A DNA stretch of 32,963 nucleotides from a bacterium HR28. GTDB lineage: Bacteria; Chloroflexota; Chloroflexia; Thermomicrobiales; Thermomicrobiaceae. Position numbers and translations under genes: made by a program. The notes below the pieces were generated by a model that saw only the letters and a list, made by a program, of their open reading frames with translations, was not told the origin of the DNA and did not search any database. How positions within the stretch are numbered: position 1 is the stretch's first letter; each line of letters begins with the position of its first letter. Of the stretch, positions 8,872-18,963 are shown piece after piece. The stretch is taken from positions 1 to 32,963 of the forward strand of contig BEIE01000008.1 in assembly GCA_002898255.1 (NCBI GenBank), given 5' to 3'.

Positions 8872-11030
8872 TCACCACTGGCATAGTTTGGGTCGACAGG
8901 TGGTACCTCGATCACGATTTCTGGATCGTCGAATCGATCGAAGCGACCAATCATGTAATGTCCAGGAGCCATCATCTCGTATCGCCTCACAAGAAAGTCG
9001 CCAATTCCGATCCACAGGCGATAGTGAGTCTCGCTAGTTGGGTCGTAGAAGGCGACCTTGTAGCACGATGTTCCTTCAATTGGTTCAATACCTAGAAGGC
9101 GAACGTCTTCCGCGGTCTGCGCATACCGGAAGGCCGGCCAGCGGAACGGGGTGCTGCCGGGCCAAGGGCTCGTCGTCCAATCACCACCCGCGACGCGATC
9201 ATACCGTCGGTCACCAATGATGATAGTTTCCGATGCTGGTCTCCCAGGAGCGGCGACCGAGTACGCTGCCCGATTCGGGGCCCGATACCGAATCACTGTC
9301 TCGACCACAGGGCCGCCGCTTGTCAACTCTGTGCGTTCCTCGGCCGCCTGTAGCCGGTTCATAGCGGCATCAGCCAATTCCAGCAACGCGCGGCTGTCAG
9401 GAACAGGGACAGGAATCTCAAAGCGTGCCGGTGGAACGTCACTGGTGTTCGGTCGCTGAACGTAGATTGCCATCGACCAGAGGTTTGCCATCAGGTCGAC
9501 CGTGGTCGCGTAGAAGGGTGAACTTCGCTGCAACTCGATGAGACGCGGTCCGTCGGGTGTCGAGAGTTCGAGCGTCACGCGTGCATCACTGACTGTCGTG
9601 CCATCAGGTGCGGTGACGTGTACCGAAAGCCGATTTGTACCAGGCTGTGCGGGATCGATACGGAGCGTCACAAGATAGGGGCCTGCATTTTGCGCTAACG
9701 TGAGGGCAGTGGATGCCGCAGGAAGCGGCTGCAGCGATGACCGTGTCGGAGGAAACGTCACGAGTATGGTTGCTGCCGGCAAAATGAGGAAGGCGAAGAG
9801 GGCTTTGAGCCGCAGGAGTTGCAGTGACGCACGCTGCTGACGAAGCCAGCGCAGGGTAACAATGCCGGTTGCCGCCGCAAATGCCAACACAGCGGCAAGC
9901 TTCACCAGGAGTGTCCGGCCGTAAGGGGTATTCCACAGGTCCTCAGGCGCTGCAACATTCGTCCAGAGGGCGTAGGCGCCACTAATAGTGACGAGTTCAG
10001 CGAGCGGTACCGCTGCGAGTGCGAATCGGCGAGTGAGTTGTTCGACAGTCAGGCGGATCGAATCCTCTTCGTCCTGTGTTCTCCGAGCGAGAAACAGGAG
10101 AGCTAGGGAGCTGCCGATCAATATGGCCGCGCCGCTTGTATGAACGCTTGCCAGGAGAATGCTCAATATGGGGACATCCGTTGTGGCTGCATGGCCGGCT
10201 GCTGCCCTGCCAAGCGCCAGCGCCGTGGCGCACACAGTCCATGTTGCCAGGTGAACAGATGCTGGTAATGGGGCTGCCAAGACGCCGTAACAGAACAGTG
10301 CGAGGAAGAAGCTCCCGGACCAGATTGCACCGGAGCGTGTGGTGAGGAGTTGTCGCAACGCCTCTGGATCGGAGAGCGTTGTGAGATCCCCAACATAGGC
10401 GATGAGGATTAAGCTGCTGGCGAGCGCAGCGAGGAGCACACCACGCCGGGCGACACTTTGGACATAGGTCCGAATGAGATAGCTTCCCGGCAGGCGATAC
10501 GCAGTCAGAGACAGTGCAGCTGTCCCAAAGAGGAGTGCGAGTGCAAGGAGATGAAGCAAGCGTGCCCAAGCTCCAAGAAAGGTTGCCCATCGACTCAGGT
10601 CTCCATGGTCCTGAGGTGCTGAGGTGTAGCCGACTGAGAAAACATAGCGTCCAGTAATGAGGTGCCCGTCACGCCCGAGCACCGAGTAGCGCACCACATA
10701 CGTGCCCTGGGCCGTGAACGCTTCAAGTGGCACGCGAAGCTCGGTGTGGTCCTGTCGCGAACGTGAACTAGCAGAATCGAGTTGGATGCGGCGACCATCG
10801 GGAGCAATGACGGTCACCCCTGCACCAACCGGGTCGACCGGTTCGGAAAACCTGAGTGTCACAGCGATCGGAACCTGGTCGAGAAGAGCGTTCGGGCTAG
10901 GTTCGGCATCGAGCAAAATGGCGTGGGCAAGGGCCTTTCGCGGGAAGCCGATGCCGACGATAATGGTCAGTAGAAGAAGTGCTCTGAGGAGTCGCTGGTG
11001 CTGTTTCACAACGTGCATGACCTGTGGCAT
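8868..11030 (-). CDS. CopC-CopD copper protein with extra C-terminal domain
   Basis: 720 residues in at least three parts. A signal peptide (1-35) ends in ALA, so the mature protein would start at His36. A CopC domain follows (36-135), with the probable Cu(II) ligands His36, Asp121 and His123 (RDGHLITG). Next is a CopD-type membrane region of about eight helices (about 150-415, HLLALALLFGTAALS, ASVHTSGAAILIG). A beta-rich extracellular segment (about 430-525) and a last domain (about 530-720, TIIIGDRRYDRVAGGDW, IEGTSCYKVAFYDP) complete it. That final domain has the flavour of LolA/LppX lipid-carrier folds, but I am not certain. CopC/CopD proteins bind and import copper across the membrane. 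GTG/ATG choice: ATG 11030 gives a complete signal peptide. It is divergent from the DUF192 gene by 46 bases. Confidence 0.82.
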   Translation of the reverse strand: MPQVMHVVKQHQRLLRALLLLTIIVGIGFPRKALAHAILLDAEPSPNALLDQVPIAVTLRFSEPVDPVGAGVTVIAPDGRRIQLDSASSRSRQDHTELRVPLEAFTAQGTYVVRYSVLGRDGHLITGRYVFSVGYTSAPQDHGDLSRWATFLGAWARLLHLLALALLFGTAALSLTAYRLPGSYLIRTYVQSVARRGVLLAALASSLILIAYVGDLTTLSDPEALRQLLTTRSGAIWSGSFFLALFCYGVLAAPLPASVHLATWTVCATALALGRAAAGHAATTDVPILSILLASVHTSGAAILIGSSLALLFLARRTQDEEDSIRLTVEQLTRRFALAAVPLAELVTISGAYALWTNVAAPEDLWNTPYGRTLLVKLAAVLAFAAATGIVTLRWLRQQRASLQLLRLKALFAFLILPAATILVTFPPTRSSLQPLPAASTALTLAQNAGPYLVTLRIDPAQPGTNRLSVHVTAPDGTTVSDARVTLELSTPDGPRLIELQRSSPFYATTVDLMANLWSMAIYVQRPNTSDVPPARFEIPVPVPDSRALLELADAAMNRLQAAEERTELTSGGPVVETVIRYRAPNRAAYSVAAPGRPASETIIIGDRRYDRVAGGDWTTSPWPGSTPFRWPAFRYAQTAEDVRLLGIEPIEGTSCYKVAFYDPTSETHYRLWIGIGDFLVRRYEMMAPGHYMIGRFDRFDDPEIVIEVPPVDPNYASGD

Positions 11031-11076
11031 CGTCCCTCATTCCGCTTGAGATGGTAGCAGTCGAAAGAGTTGCCCG

Positions 11077-11472
11077 GTGGTTACTGCTCCGCGTCAATTC
11101 TTCGCCATCGTGGATCAGGAGACTGGCGTACGAATCGCCTGGCGGGTGGTGGTGGCCGACCGCTGGTGGAGTCGCTTGCGCGGACTGTTGGGACGAGCCG
11201 GTCTCGAAGAGGGCGAAGCGCTTGTCCTGTCACCCTGCTCAGCAATTCACACCTTGGCCATGCGCTTCCCGATTGACGTGCTGTTCCTTGACCGGCGGGG
11301 AATGATTCGATGCGCGCGGCGGGCCGTGCCACCCTGGCGCCTTGGGCCGATCTGCCGCGGTAGTGTCGTTGCAGTGGAACTGCCGGTGGGGACGATCGAC
11401 CGGTACGGCCTTGAGCCGGGCAGAATACTGCGTATCCAGCAAGAAAGTAGTGACGCTCCATACGAGAGGTAA
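11077..11472 (+). CDS. DUF192 family protein
   Basis: 131 residues spanning the whole DUF192 fold. The family core is seen in ADRWWSRLRGLLGR (about 27-40), then CSAIHTLAMRFPIDVLFLDR (about 54-73) and VAVELPVGTIDRYGLEPG near the C-terminus. The biochemical role of the family is not established. No signal peptide is seen here. The start is GTG 11077, with gaaagag eight bases upstream. A nearby ATG at 11051 is in another frame. The comF-like gene follows eight bases later, so they form a two-gene operon. The 46-base gap to the divergent copper gene must hold both promoters. Confidence 0.85.
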   Translation: MVTAPRQFFAIVDQETGVRIAWRVVVADRWWSRLRGLLGRAGLEEGEALVLSPCSAIHTLAMRFPIDVLFLDRRGMIRCARRAVPPWRLGPICRGSVVAVELPVGTIDRYGLEPGRILRIQQESSDAPYER

Positions 11473-11479
11473 TTGTCCG

Positions 11480-12202
11480 TTGCTGACGCGAGCCATTTCC
11501 TGGCTCGTTACCAAGGTAGAGCGAGCGGTCTTTGCGCCGACATGCGGTGGTTGCGGGTGGCCAGGCGTTTGGTGGTGCGATCGGTGTTTCCGTGAGCTGA
11601 GACCGCTCTCCGTGTTCACTCATCGTTGTCAACGTTGTGATCGTCCTTTGACATCAGATCACAATCGCTGTCCTGATTGTTCAAGTTGGCCGTCGCCTCT
11701 CGTGCAGGCTCGTGCGCTGTACCTCTATGAGGGGCCGCTGCGGACGGCGTTGCACCGTGTCAAGTATCGCGGTGAGCGTCGGCGTGGTGAGTTTCTCGGA
11801 GAACTTCTCGCTTCCTCGGCCGACGTGTTGGTCGGTAACCAATGCGCAGCAGTGCATTGTGTCGTGCCGATTCCGTTGCATGACACGCGCCTGCGCGAGC
11901 GGGGGTTCAACCAGAGTTCCTTGCTTGCTGCTGCAGTCGCTCGCAAGCTTGCTCTGCCGCTGGAGGAGGGGCTCGTGCGTCTCCGTGCGACTGCGACGCA
12001 AGTGAGCCAAGATCGGGCCGCGCGATGGGAGAACGTTGCCGGGGCCTTCGCATGGGTTGGTCAACCGCTCGAGGGAACGGTGCTTCTTGTCGATGACGTC
12101 GTTACGACCGGGGCGACAGTCATCGCGGCGAGCGAGGCACTGATCACCGCGGGAGCTCGTGCAGTCATTGTGCTCGCACTGGCTCGTGCTGCAGCAGTCT
12201 AG
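11480..12202 (+). CDS. comF: ComF family phosphoribosyltransferase-like protein
   Basis: About 240 residues from a TTG at 11480. The N-terminal half has four CxxC/CxxxC pairs (C22/C25, C33/C36, C50/C53, C64/C67), typical of the zinc-binding part of ComF proteins. The C-terminal half is a type I phosphoribosyltransferase-like domain with VPIPLHDTRLRERGFNQS and the PRPP loop VLLVDDVVTTGAT (near 196-208). ComF is needed for DNA uptake in competent bacteria, where it acts inside the cell. gagaggt overlapping the previous stop is the likely ribosome site. CTG 11483 is an alternative start, and the open frame runs back to 11342 inside the DUF192 gene. The stop overlaps that of dxr in the four bases ctag. 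Confidence 0.87.
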   Translation: MLTRAISWLVTKVERAVFAPTCGGCGWPGVWWCDRCFRELRPLSVFTHRCQRCDRPLTSDHNRCPDCSSWPSPLVQARALYLYEGPLRTALHRVKYRGERRRGEFLGELLASSADVLVGNQCAAVHCVVPIPLHDTRLRERGFNQSSLLAAAVARKLALPLEEGLVRLRATATQVSQDRAARWENVAGAFAWVGQPLEGTVLLVDDVVTTGATVIAASEALITAGARAVIVLALARAAAV

Positions 12203-13356
12203 AGCGCTCGAGTCAGCTGTGAGATGCGCTCTTCTGTCGCCGCACGGGCCCACTCGTCAGCCTCGAGAATGGCTTCCAAAGTAAGGGGGCCACTTGGCGG
12301 ACGGTGTTGCTCAAGGACAGAGTGCACGACCGGTACGATGTCAGTGAAGCGAAGATGGCCGGCGAGGAATGCCTCGACCGCCACTTCGTCTGCTGCACTC
12401 AGCACAGTGGGGTATGTGCGACCGGCAAGACCGGCCTCCCGGGCCAATTGGAGGGCTGGAAACCGCTCGGGATCGGGAGCGTAGAACTCTAATCGACCGA
12501 TTTGTGACATATCGAGTGGGAGAACCGGACTCGGTACACGCTCTGGATAGAGAAGCGCGTACTGGATCGGCAAGCGCATATCCGGATACGCAGCGTGAGC
12601 AACCGTGGAGCCATCGCGGAAGGTGACGAGTGCGTGGACGATGCTTTGGGGATGGATCGTAACGTCAAGAAGCTCGTAGGGAAGATCGAAAAGCCAGTGA
12701 GCCTCGATGAGTTCGAGTCCCTTGTTCATCAAGGTTGCCGAATCGACCGTCACTTTTGGCCCCATGCGCCAGGTTGGGTGGGCGAGGGCATCGGCTGGGG
12801 TGACACGCTCGAGTTGCTCTCGGGTCGCCAAACGGAACGGCCCACCGGATGCGGTGATTGTCACCCGCGCGAGCTCCTGGCGCTGGTGCGGGAATTGGAG
12901 AAGTTGCCACAGGGCGCTGTGCTCACTATCGACCGGCCGGATCTGAGCACCGTGCTGGCGCGCCGCGGACATGAGGAGTTCGCCGGCACAGACGACGCTT
13001 TCCTTATTGGCGAGAGCGATCGTCTTCCCAGCGTGTGCGGCGGCGAGCGTTGGGCGTAGGCCGCTATTGCCAGCGAGCGCGATAACGATGATGTCAGCGT
13101 CAGGGTACGTTGCGGCAGCAATCAGACCTTCGGTGCCCACAAGCACCGTTGGTGCCTCAATTCGCGATCGATCGCTTTCGTTTCCGACGACGACAAGTTC
13201 GGGTCGGAATGCTGTGACCTGAGCGGCAAGAAGTTCGACATTCCTGCGCGCAGCGAGTGCAACGACGCGGAAACGCTCAGGGTGCGTAGCGACGACTTCA
13301 AGAGTCTGCCGTCCGATTGAGCCGGTCGAGCCAAGAATGCTCACGCGAAGGGCCAC
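12199..13356 (-). CDS. dxr: 1-deoxy-D-xylulose 5-phosphate reductoisomerase
   Basis: 385 residues, full family length. The NADPH-binding start is [19 protein letters not shown]. The LALANKES segment (here IALANKESVVCAGELL), SGGPFR, HPTWRMGPKVTVDSATLMNKG and HPQSIVHALV are the expected Dxr signatures and include the metal- and substrate-binding Asp/Glu/His region. Dxr makes 2-C-methyl-erythritol 4-phosphate, the committed step of the MEP isoprenoid pathway. The GTG start at 13356 follows ccggaggaac. It overlaps the end of cdsA by 16 bases and is the last gene of the rpsB operon. It supplies precursors for the undecaprenyl synthase encoded two genes upstream. Confidence 0.96.
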   Translation of the reverse strand: MALRVSILGSTGSIGRQTLEVVATHPERFRVVALAARRNVELLAAQVTAFRPELVVVGNESDRSRIEAPTVLVGTEGLIAAATYPDADIIVIALAGNSGLRPTLAAAHAGKTIALANKESVVCAGELLMSAARQHGAQIRPVDSEHSALWQLLQFPHQRQELARVTITASGGPFRLATREQLERVTPADALAHPTWRMGPKVTVDSATLMNKGLELIEAHWLFDLPYELLDVTIHPQSIVHALVTFRDGSTVAHAAYPDMRLPIQYALLYPERVPSPVLPLDMSQIGRLEFYAPDPERFPALQLAREAGLAGRTYPTVLSAADEVAVEAFLAGHLRFTDIVPVVHSVLEQHRPPSGPLTLEAILEADEWARAATEERISQLTRAL

Positions 13357-14222
13357 GGCGTTCCTCCGGAGAGGAGTGTAGCAAGCAGGAGCGTGGCCGG
13401 TACGGTGACGAGGAGCGCATCAATACGATCCAACACGCCACCATGTCCTGGTATCGATCGGCCGAAGTCCTTCAATCCCAGCCCGCGCTTCAGGAACGAT
13501 TCGGCGAGGTCACCAAGTTCGGCCAAGACTGCAATAGCCGCCCCGGCTGCTCCACCGGCAGCCGGAGAGAGCGGCACTCCGAAGAGCCATGCTCCGAGCA
13601 TACCGACGAGGAGACCGGTCAAGAACCCAGCAACAGCTCCCTCCCACGTTTTCCCCGGGCTCAAGCGGGGAGCGAGTTTTCGATGTCCATACCTGCTTCC
13701 TGCAAGGTAGGCGAAGGTGTCGGTAAGCCAAGTGACAGAAAGGGCCCAGGCGAGCCAAGCGAGTCCGAGAGCGGTCCGTTCGGTTCCCAAGAGTGCTGCG
13801 AGGCGCTGGAGCCATGCGGCATGCCCAATTCCCTCGATTGAACGCAGGAGAATGGCAGCGGAAAGAGGGGCACCAAGATAGAACGCACCGAACGATGCGA
13901 AAACGCCTCGTTGCAGCCCGTCGCGGTGGTCGGCAGTGCGGGCGTGCCAGGCGATCGGTAACAGGGAAGTACTGATGGCTGCGACCAGAATGACGGCACG
14001 CGAGTCAGTTATCTGAACCGTAATGAGCAGGATGCTGGCTGCAAGGACGATGCTGAGCGGTTGGATTGGTTCACGAGTCACGCGAGAAAAACCACGTGCG
14101 AGTTCGCGTGCGCCTTGCATAAGCACAGCGAGGATGAGGACGAACCATGCCCAGGTGCCGAGCACCAGCGGCACGAGCGTCACGACAACGACCAAGGTTG
14201 CGCTTAGGGTGCGCTGGCGCAC
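13341..14222 (-). CDS. cdsA: Phosphatidate cytidylyltransferase
   Basis: 293 residues, mostly hydrophobic with about eight predicted helices. The CdsA signature is present near the C-terminus ([17 protein letters not shown], then [20 protein letters not shown] and [15 protein letters not shown]). It makes CDP-diacylglycerol from phosphatidate and CTP in the membrane, the entry to phosphatidylglycerol. Phosphatidylglycerol is the lipid that the MprF-like protein earlier in the window would modify. The start GTG 14222 lies inside the uppS end (19 bases overlap), so coupling is likely. Its stop overlaps dxr. Confidence 0.95.
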   Translation of the reverse strand: MRQRTLSATLVVVVTLVPLVLGTWAWFVLILAVLMQGARELARGFSRVTREPIQPLSIVLAASILLITVQITDSRAVILVAAISTSLLPIAWHARTADHRDGLQRGVFASFGAFYLGAPLSAAILLRSIEGIGHAAWLQRLAALLGTERTALGLAWLAWALSVTWLTDTFAYLAGSRYGHRKLAPRLSPGKTWEGAVAGFLTGLLVGMLGAWLFGVPLSPAAGGAAGAAIAVLAELGDLAESFLKRGLGLKDFGRSIPGHGGVLDRIDALLVTVPATLLLATLLSGGTPWPFA

Positions 14223-15001
14223 GGTTCCGAAGCCGCGTGGGATCGAACCGGATTGCGCAATCCACCGAAGCGACGTTCTCGTCGCTGGAAATCACGAATT
14301 GCGGCCTCGAATTCCGCAGGGGTGAAATCCGGCCAAAGGGTTGGCGTGAAATAGTATTCAGCGTAGGCAGCCTGCCACAGCAGAAAGTTACTAATTCGCA
14401 ATTCCCCTGAGGTGCGAATAATAAGATCCGGCTCGGGCATACCCGCAGTGTAGAGATATCGTTCCACGGTGGCCTCGTCGATGGCCTCCGGGGGGATACC
14501 CTCGCTCACGATACGCCGGATCGCGTGGACGATCTCAGCGCGTCCACCGTAGTTGAAGGCGATGGTCAACACAATCCGGTCATTGTGTTTTGTGAGTTCG
14601 ATCGCGTTCCGAATCTGCTGCTGCAGCGCTGGTGACAGTCCCTCCAAGCTTCCGATGTGTCGAAGCTGTGCTCCGTGACGGTGGAGTTCCTCTGTTTCCC
14701 GTTCAATCACCTCGCTCAAGATCTGCATCAGCCCTTCGACCTCTTCACGCGGGCGGCGCCAGTTTTCGGTCGAGAATGCCCACAGGGTCAGATACCGGAT
14801 TCCGAGCTCCGCAGCCTTGAAGGTGATTGGGCGGATATTCTCGGTGCCTGCGCGGTGACCGGCAAGCCGAGGGAGGCCGCGCCGCGTTGCCCAACGACCG
14901 TTTCCATCCATGATGATGGCGACGTGGGTTGGGACCAGGCCGACGCAGGTCTGATCATTTTGGTCACTCGTGGGGGAGCGCTCAGACTTCGAGGATGTCA
15001 T
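14204..15001 (-). CDS. uppS: Isoprenyl transferase (undecaprenyl diphosphate synthase)
   Basis: 265 residues from ATG 15001. The catalytic motif [13 protein letters not shown] is near residues 26-38, with Asp32 as the metal-binding residue. [27 protein letters not shown] and [19 protein letters not shown] follow in the standard order. The enzyme condenses eight isopentenyl units on farnesyl diphosphate in the usual bacterial member. An open frame runs upstream to 15094 inside frr, but the extra 31 residues are not family-like. ATG 15001 has agaaggag nearby, though its spacing is short, so the exact start is uncertain. It overlaps frr by 20 bases. Confidence 0.93.
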   Translation of the reverse strand: MTSSKSERSPTSDQNDQTCVGLVPTHVAIIMDGNGRWATRRGLPRLAGHRAGTENIRPITFKAAELGIRYLTLWAFSTENWRRPREEVEGLMQILSEVIERETEELHRHGAQLRHIGSLEGLSPALQQQIRNAIELTKHNDRIVLTIAFNYGGRAEIVHAIRRIVSEGIPPEAIDEATVERYLYTAGMPEPDLIIRTSGELRISNFLLWQAAYAEYYFTPTLWPDFTPAEFEAAIRDFQRRERRFGGLRNPVRSHAASEPCASAP

Positions 15002-15539
15002 GCTCCTTCTGCTTTCCGAGCTTTTCAGCCTCACCGATATACCGGTTGGTAAGATCTTGGAGGCGTTGCTCTGCTCGCCGCTCATCGTCCTCACTGATCT
15101 GCTTTGTTTTAAGGAGCTCTTTGATGTCAGCGAGTGCGTCGCGTCGAATATTGCGAATAGCGACTTTCGTTTCCTCGACCTCCTCGTGAACGAGCTTGAC
15201 GAGTTGGCGACGGCGCTCCTCGGTCAACGGTGGAAGTTGAATTCGCAATGTCTGGCCATCGACCGATGGGTTCAGTCCGAGTTCTGACTGGCGGATCGCC
15301 TTTTCAACGGCACTCACCGCATTGCGATCCCAGACCTGGACAACAAGCAGCCGTGCCTCGGGAGCGCTAATCGTCGCCAGTTGATTAAGCGGTGTTGGCG
15401 TCCCGTAGTAGTTCACCTCGAGATGCTCGAGGAGGCTCGGGGTCGCACGACCAGCACGGATACCAGCAAGCTCCTGCCGGAGCAGTTCGATACTCTTTTT
15501 CATCCGCTGTTCAGCATCGCGGAGGATTTCGTCGATCAT
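14982..15539 (-). CDS. frr: Ribosome recycling factor
   Basis: 185 residues, the exact family length. [20 protein letters not shown], then [40 protein letters not shown] and a C-terminal helical arm ([20 protein letters not shown]) match RRF throughout. It splits post-termination ribosomes with EF-G, which is encoded at 30557. ATG 15539 follows ggaaggag at a spacing of eight. The gap to pyrH is 34 bases. Confidence 0.97.
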   Translation of the reverse strand: MIDEILRDAEQRMKKSIELLRQELAGIRAGRATPSLLEHLEVNYYGTPTPLNQLATISAPEARLLVVQVWDRNAVSAVEKAIRQSELGLNPSVDGQTLRIQLPPLTEERRRQLVKLVHEEVEETKVAIRNIRRDALADIKELLKTKQISEDDERRAEQRLQDLTNRYIGEAEKLGKQKEHDILEV

Positions 15540-15573
15540 CGCGATCGCTCCTTCCGATGACCGACCGCTCGTT

Positions 15574-16874
<1,301 letters not shown>

Positions 16875-16910
16875 TCCCCCTTCCCATCAATCCCCTACTC
16901 GAGGCACAAA

Positions 16911-16936
16911 TTGACCGGCAGGATCCTGCCGGTCAA
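16911..16936. repeat. 26-base perfect palindrome between rpsB and tsf
   Basis: Bases 16911-16936 read identically on both strands (arms ttgaccggcagga and its complement). In RNA it would fold to a very strong GC-rich hairpin, 37 bases upstream of tsf. The - strand continues with only ttt, so it is at best a weak terminator or attenuator that would reduce tsf relative to rpsB. It could also be a protein-binding or RNA-processing site. Confidence 0.8.
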
Positions 16937-16948
16937 TCCAGTCCACGT

Positions 16949-17821
16949 TCAGTACTTGTGCTTTGGCAAGCGTGCCTCGAGCGAGTCGTGCTCTTCTTCT
17001 TCGACTTCCTCGTCCAATTCCTCCTGCAGTTCGACGTACTCCTCGTCGAACAACTCGTAGCTCGGCGCGAATTCCTCCTCGGGGTAGGCTTCCGCCGGTA
17101 CACCGACGGCAGACTCGAACTGGGTGCGACCGGCGAGGATCGCGTCAGCGATCCGTGAAGTGATGAGACGGATCGAGCGAATCGCATCGTCGTTGGCGGG
17201 GATCACATAGTCGATAACATCGGGATCACAGTTGGTATCCACCATGGCGATAATCGGAATACCGAGGCGCCGCGCTTCGGCGACGGCAATTGCCTCACGC
17301 TTCGGATCGACGACATAGAGGGCGTCTGGCAAGCGGGTGAGGCCCCGCAGTCCGCCGAGGGTCCGCTGGAGCTTCGACAATTCGCGAAGCTTCCGCATCT
17401 GCTCCTTCTTAGGGAGCACAGCAAAAGTGGGGCTGCGCACTTCTTCTTCTAGCTGCACCATGTAGCGGAGTCGCTGGCGAATTGTGGTGAAGTTGGTTAG
17501 GGTACCACCGAGCCACCGTTCGGTGACGGAGTACATCCCACAACGCTCGGCCTCACTGCGGATGATTTCTTGCGCCTGCTTTTTTGTCCCTACGAACACG
17601 AACAGGCCGCCTCGCGCGGCTAGGTCACGCGCGAACGCTTCCGCTTCCGCCAAGAGCCGAGCGGTCTGGCGAAGATCGATAATGTGGATACCGTTGCGCT
17701 CACCGAAGATGTACGGGCGCATTTTCGGGTTCCAGCGCTTGGTCTGGTGTCCGAAATGCACCCCAGCTTCGAGGAGCGACTTCAAGGGGAGCTGTTCCGT
17801 TTCATGTTCCGCAATGGACAC
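16949..17821 (-). CDS. rpsB: 30S ribosomal protein S2
   Basis: 290 residues from GTG 17821. The S2 fold is clear: [68 protein letters not shown], then [20 protein letters not shown] and [21 protein letters not shown] strongly acidic C-terminal tail of about 60 residues ([14 protein letters not shown]) extends past the usual core. The open frame starts at 17908 without any ATG. GTG 17821 was chosen because aaggggtg lies six bases before it. GTG 17830 and 17842 are in-frame alternatives. It heads the tsf-pyrH-frr-uppS-cdsA-dxr operon and has its own promoter. Confidence 0.95.
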   Translation of the reverse strand: MSIAEHETEQLPLKSLLEAGVHFGHQTKRWNPKMRPYIFGERNGIHIIDLRQTARLLAEAEAFARDLAARGGLFVFVGTKKQAQEIIRSEAERCGMYSVTERWLGGTLTNFTTIRQRLRYMVQLEEEVRSPTFAVLPKKEQMRKLRELSKLQRTLGGLRGLTRLPDALYVVDPKREAIAVAEARRLGIPIIAMVDTNCDPDVIDYVIPANDDAIRSIRLITSRIADAILAGRTQFESAVGVPAEAYPEEEFAPSYELFDEEYVELQEELDEEVEEEEHDSLEARLPKHKY

Positions 17822-17884
17822 GGCCGTCACCCCTTCGCTCACAAACCGGTGTTCGTCATCCGTGCCCTTCACCCTGCGTGTCCA

Positions 17885-17905
17885 CCGCGAGCATGTTGCT
17901 CGCGG
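17885..17905 (-). promoter_or_regulatory. Hairpin in the rpsB leader
   Basis: On the - strand ccgcgagc and gctcgcgg form a perfect eight-base-pair stem with the five-base loop aacat. It lies about 60 bases after the predicted transcription start and 64 bases before the chosen rpsB start. S2 represses its own operon through the leader in E. coli, so this is a candidate control element. The link is inferred from position only. Confidence 0.45.
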
Positions 17906-17960
17906 CACACCGGACGCAGTCCAGGCACGTGTTCATTCCGGCACATCGGCCGGCGTCCCG

Positions 17961-17969
17961 AGTATACCA
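17961..17969 (-). promoter_or_regulatory. Extended -10 promoter of the rpsB operon
   Basis: The - strand reads TGG TATACT, an extended -10 of the TGnTATAAT type. No good -35 is seen at 17 bases. It leaves a leader of about 130 bases before rpsB. The element lies only about 15 bases beyond the stop of the upstream SH3 gene. Confidence 0.6.
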
Positions 17970-17982
17970 CGTAGTTCGATCC

Positions 17983-18891
17983 TCAGGGCTGGGCGAGTTG
18001 GAGATAGTCAGCCACGACGTAACCGCTCTGGTCGCTGTACTTCACCGGCCACCAGACGTAGCCATCTGCCGAGACCGACTCGCCCACGACTGTGAGTTGG
18101 GTGCCCTCAGGGAGCCGCTCGATGACATCGGCGCTCGTACTGGGAGCAGCTCGGAGGTTGACGCCAGCACCATCGGTATTCGCGACCACCACGGTTGCCC
18201 CAGGGCCGATCGTCGTGCGAGGGGTCGGTGAGGCGCCAACAGTGGGAGTCGGGTTAGTGGCACCAGGTGTGATAACAATGAGTCCGGCAGGTGTACCGCT
18301 GGGGGTCGGTGTAGGGCCGGTGAGAACCTGTGTTGTGGTCGGGGTGGGGATGCTCTCCTCTCCTCTCCCGAGCAGCTGGTTAATCCAGAACCATGCCAAG
18401 CCGAGCATCAGGATAACGCCGAGGACAGGCGCTGCGATTCGGAGATAATCGGTCCAATAGCGGTCGTCGGTATGGTACGTGAACGACCGCTCACTACCGA
18501 AGGGTGAACTGCCTGCTGGACGACTGCTAAAAGGTGGGATGGTCGGTTCGTCCTGATCAGGCTCGCGTCCTGGGGGATTTTCGCGGAAGAAGCTCATCGT
18601 CGACCCTCGCTCCCGTTCCGTGCCGAACCGGCCACCTCCCCCGTCCCCCCCTCCAGACTCTGCGGGCCGCACGATTTGGTACTCGTGCGTCACCTCTTCG
18701 AGCCGTTCCCGTGCTGGTTGCTCGGCTGGTTCCCAATAATTCGTCATGCCACGATCGCAATCGAGATCATCCTCGCTCACGAGGTGACTCTGGTGCGGTG
18801 CGTACAAGAGCGGGTGACGGCACCAACCCTTCCGCCACAGCGGTGCAGGTTCAAAGTATTTACATGTTCCACACTTGCGTTCCACTGTCAT
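17983..18891 (-). CDS. Cys-cluster, single-pass membrane protein with C-terminal SH3b domain
   Basis: 302 residues in four parts. An N-terminal Cys cluster (C7, C10, C24, C45; CGTCKYFEPAPLWRKGWCRH) looks metal-binding. A charged and Gly-rich stretch follows (about 60-140), then one membrane helix (about 150-172). A Pro/Thr/Gly-rich linker (180-230) leads to an SH3b domain (about 232-302, GAGVNLRAAPSTSADVIERL ... GYVVADYL). SH3b domains often bind peptidoglycan, so the C-terminus would be outside and the Cys cluster in the cytoplasm. No family name is recognised. ATG 18891 is preceded by ggagtgatgg. It lies between the bactofilin pair and the rpsB operon on the same strand, and may act in envelope organisation (inferred). 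Confidence 0.75.
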   Translation of the reverse strand: MTVERKCGTCKYFEPAPLWRKGWCRHPLLYAPHQSHLVSEDDLDCDRGMTNYWEPAEQPARERLEEVTHEYQIVRPAESGGGDGGGGRFGTERERGSTMSFFRENPPGREPDQDEPTIPPFSSRPAGSSPFGSERSFTYHTDDRYWTDYLRIAAPVLGVILMLGLAWFWINQLLGRGEESIPTPTTTQVLTGPTPTPSGTPAGLIVITPGATNPTPTVGASPTPRTTIGPGATVVVANTDGAGVNLRAAPSTSADVIERLPEGTQLTVVGESVSADGYVWWPVKYSDQSGYVVADYLQLAQP

Positions 18892-18943
18892 CGCTGGCCC
18901 ATCACTCCATCCGATTGGCCCTCCGTGGCCTGTTCGACCGTGG

Positions 18944-18949
18944 AGTATA
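18944..18949 (-). promoter_or_regulatory. Possible -10 element of the SH3 gene
   Basis: The - strand reads TATACT about 50 bases before the ATG, with no TG extension and no good -35. It matches the -10 used upstream of rpsB and the bactofilins, but is weaker as a prediction. Confidence 0.3.
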
Positions 18950-18963
18950 CCCGTCCGGTGAGA

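Noticed and set aside
11051-11059. Extended -10-like TGCTACCAT for the copper gene
   Set aside because: Weak -10, no -35, and it would give a leader of only about a dozen bases; not strong enough to call.
13341-13841. 174-codon + strand frame opposite dxr/cdsA
   Set aside because: Ser/Glu/Arg-rich shadow frame of cdsA without a ribosome site.
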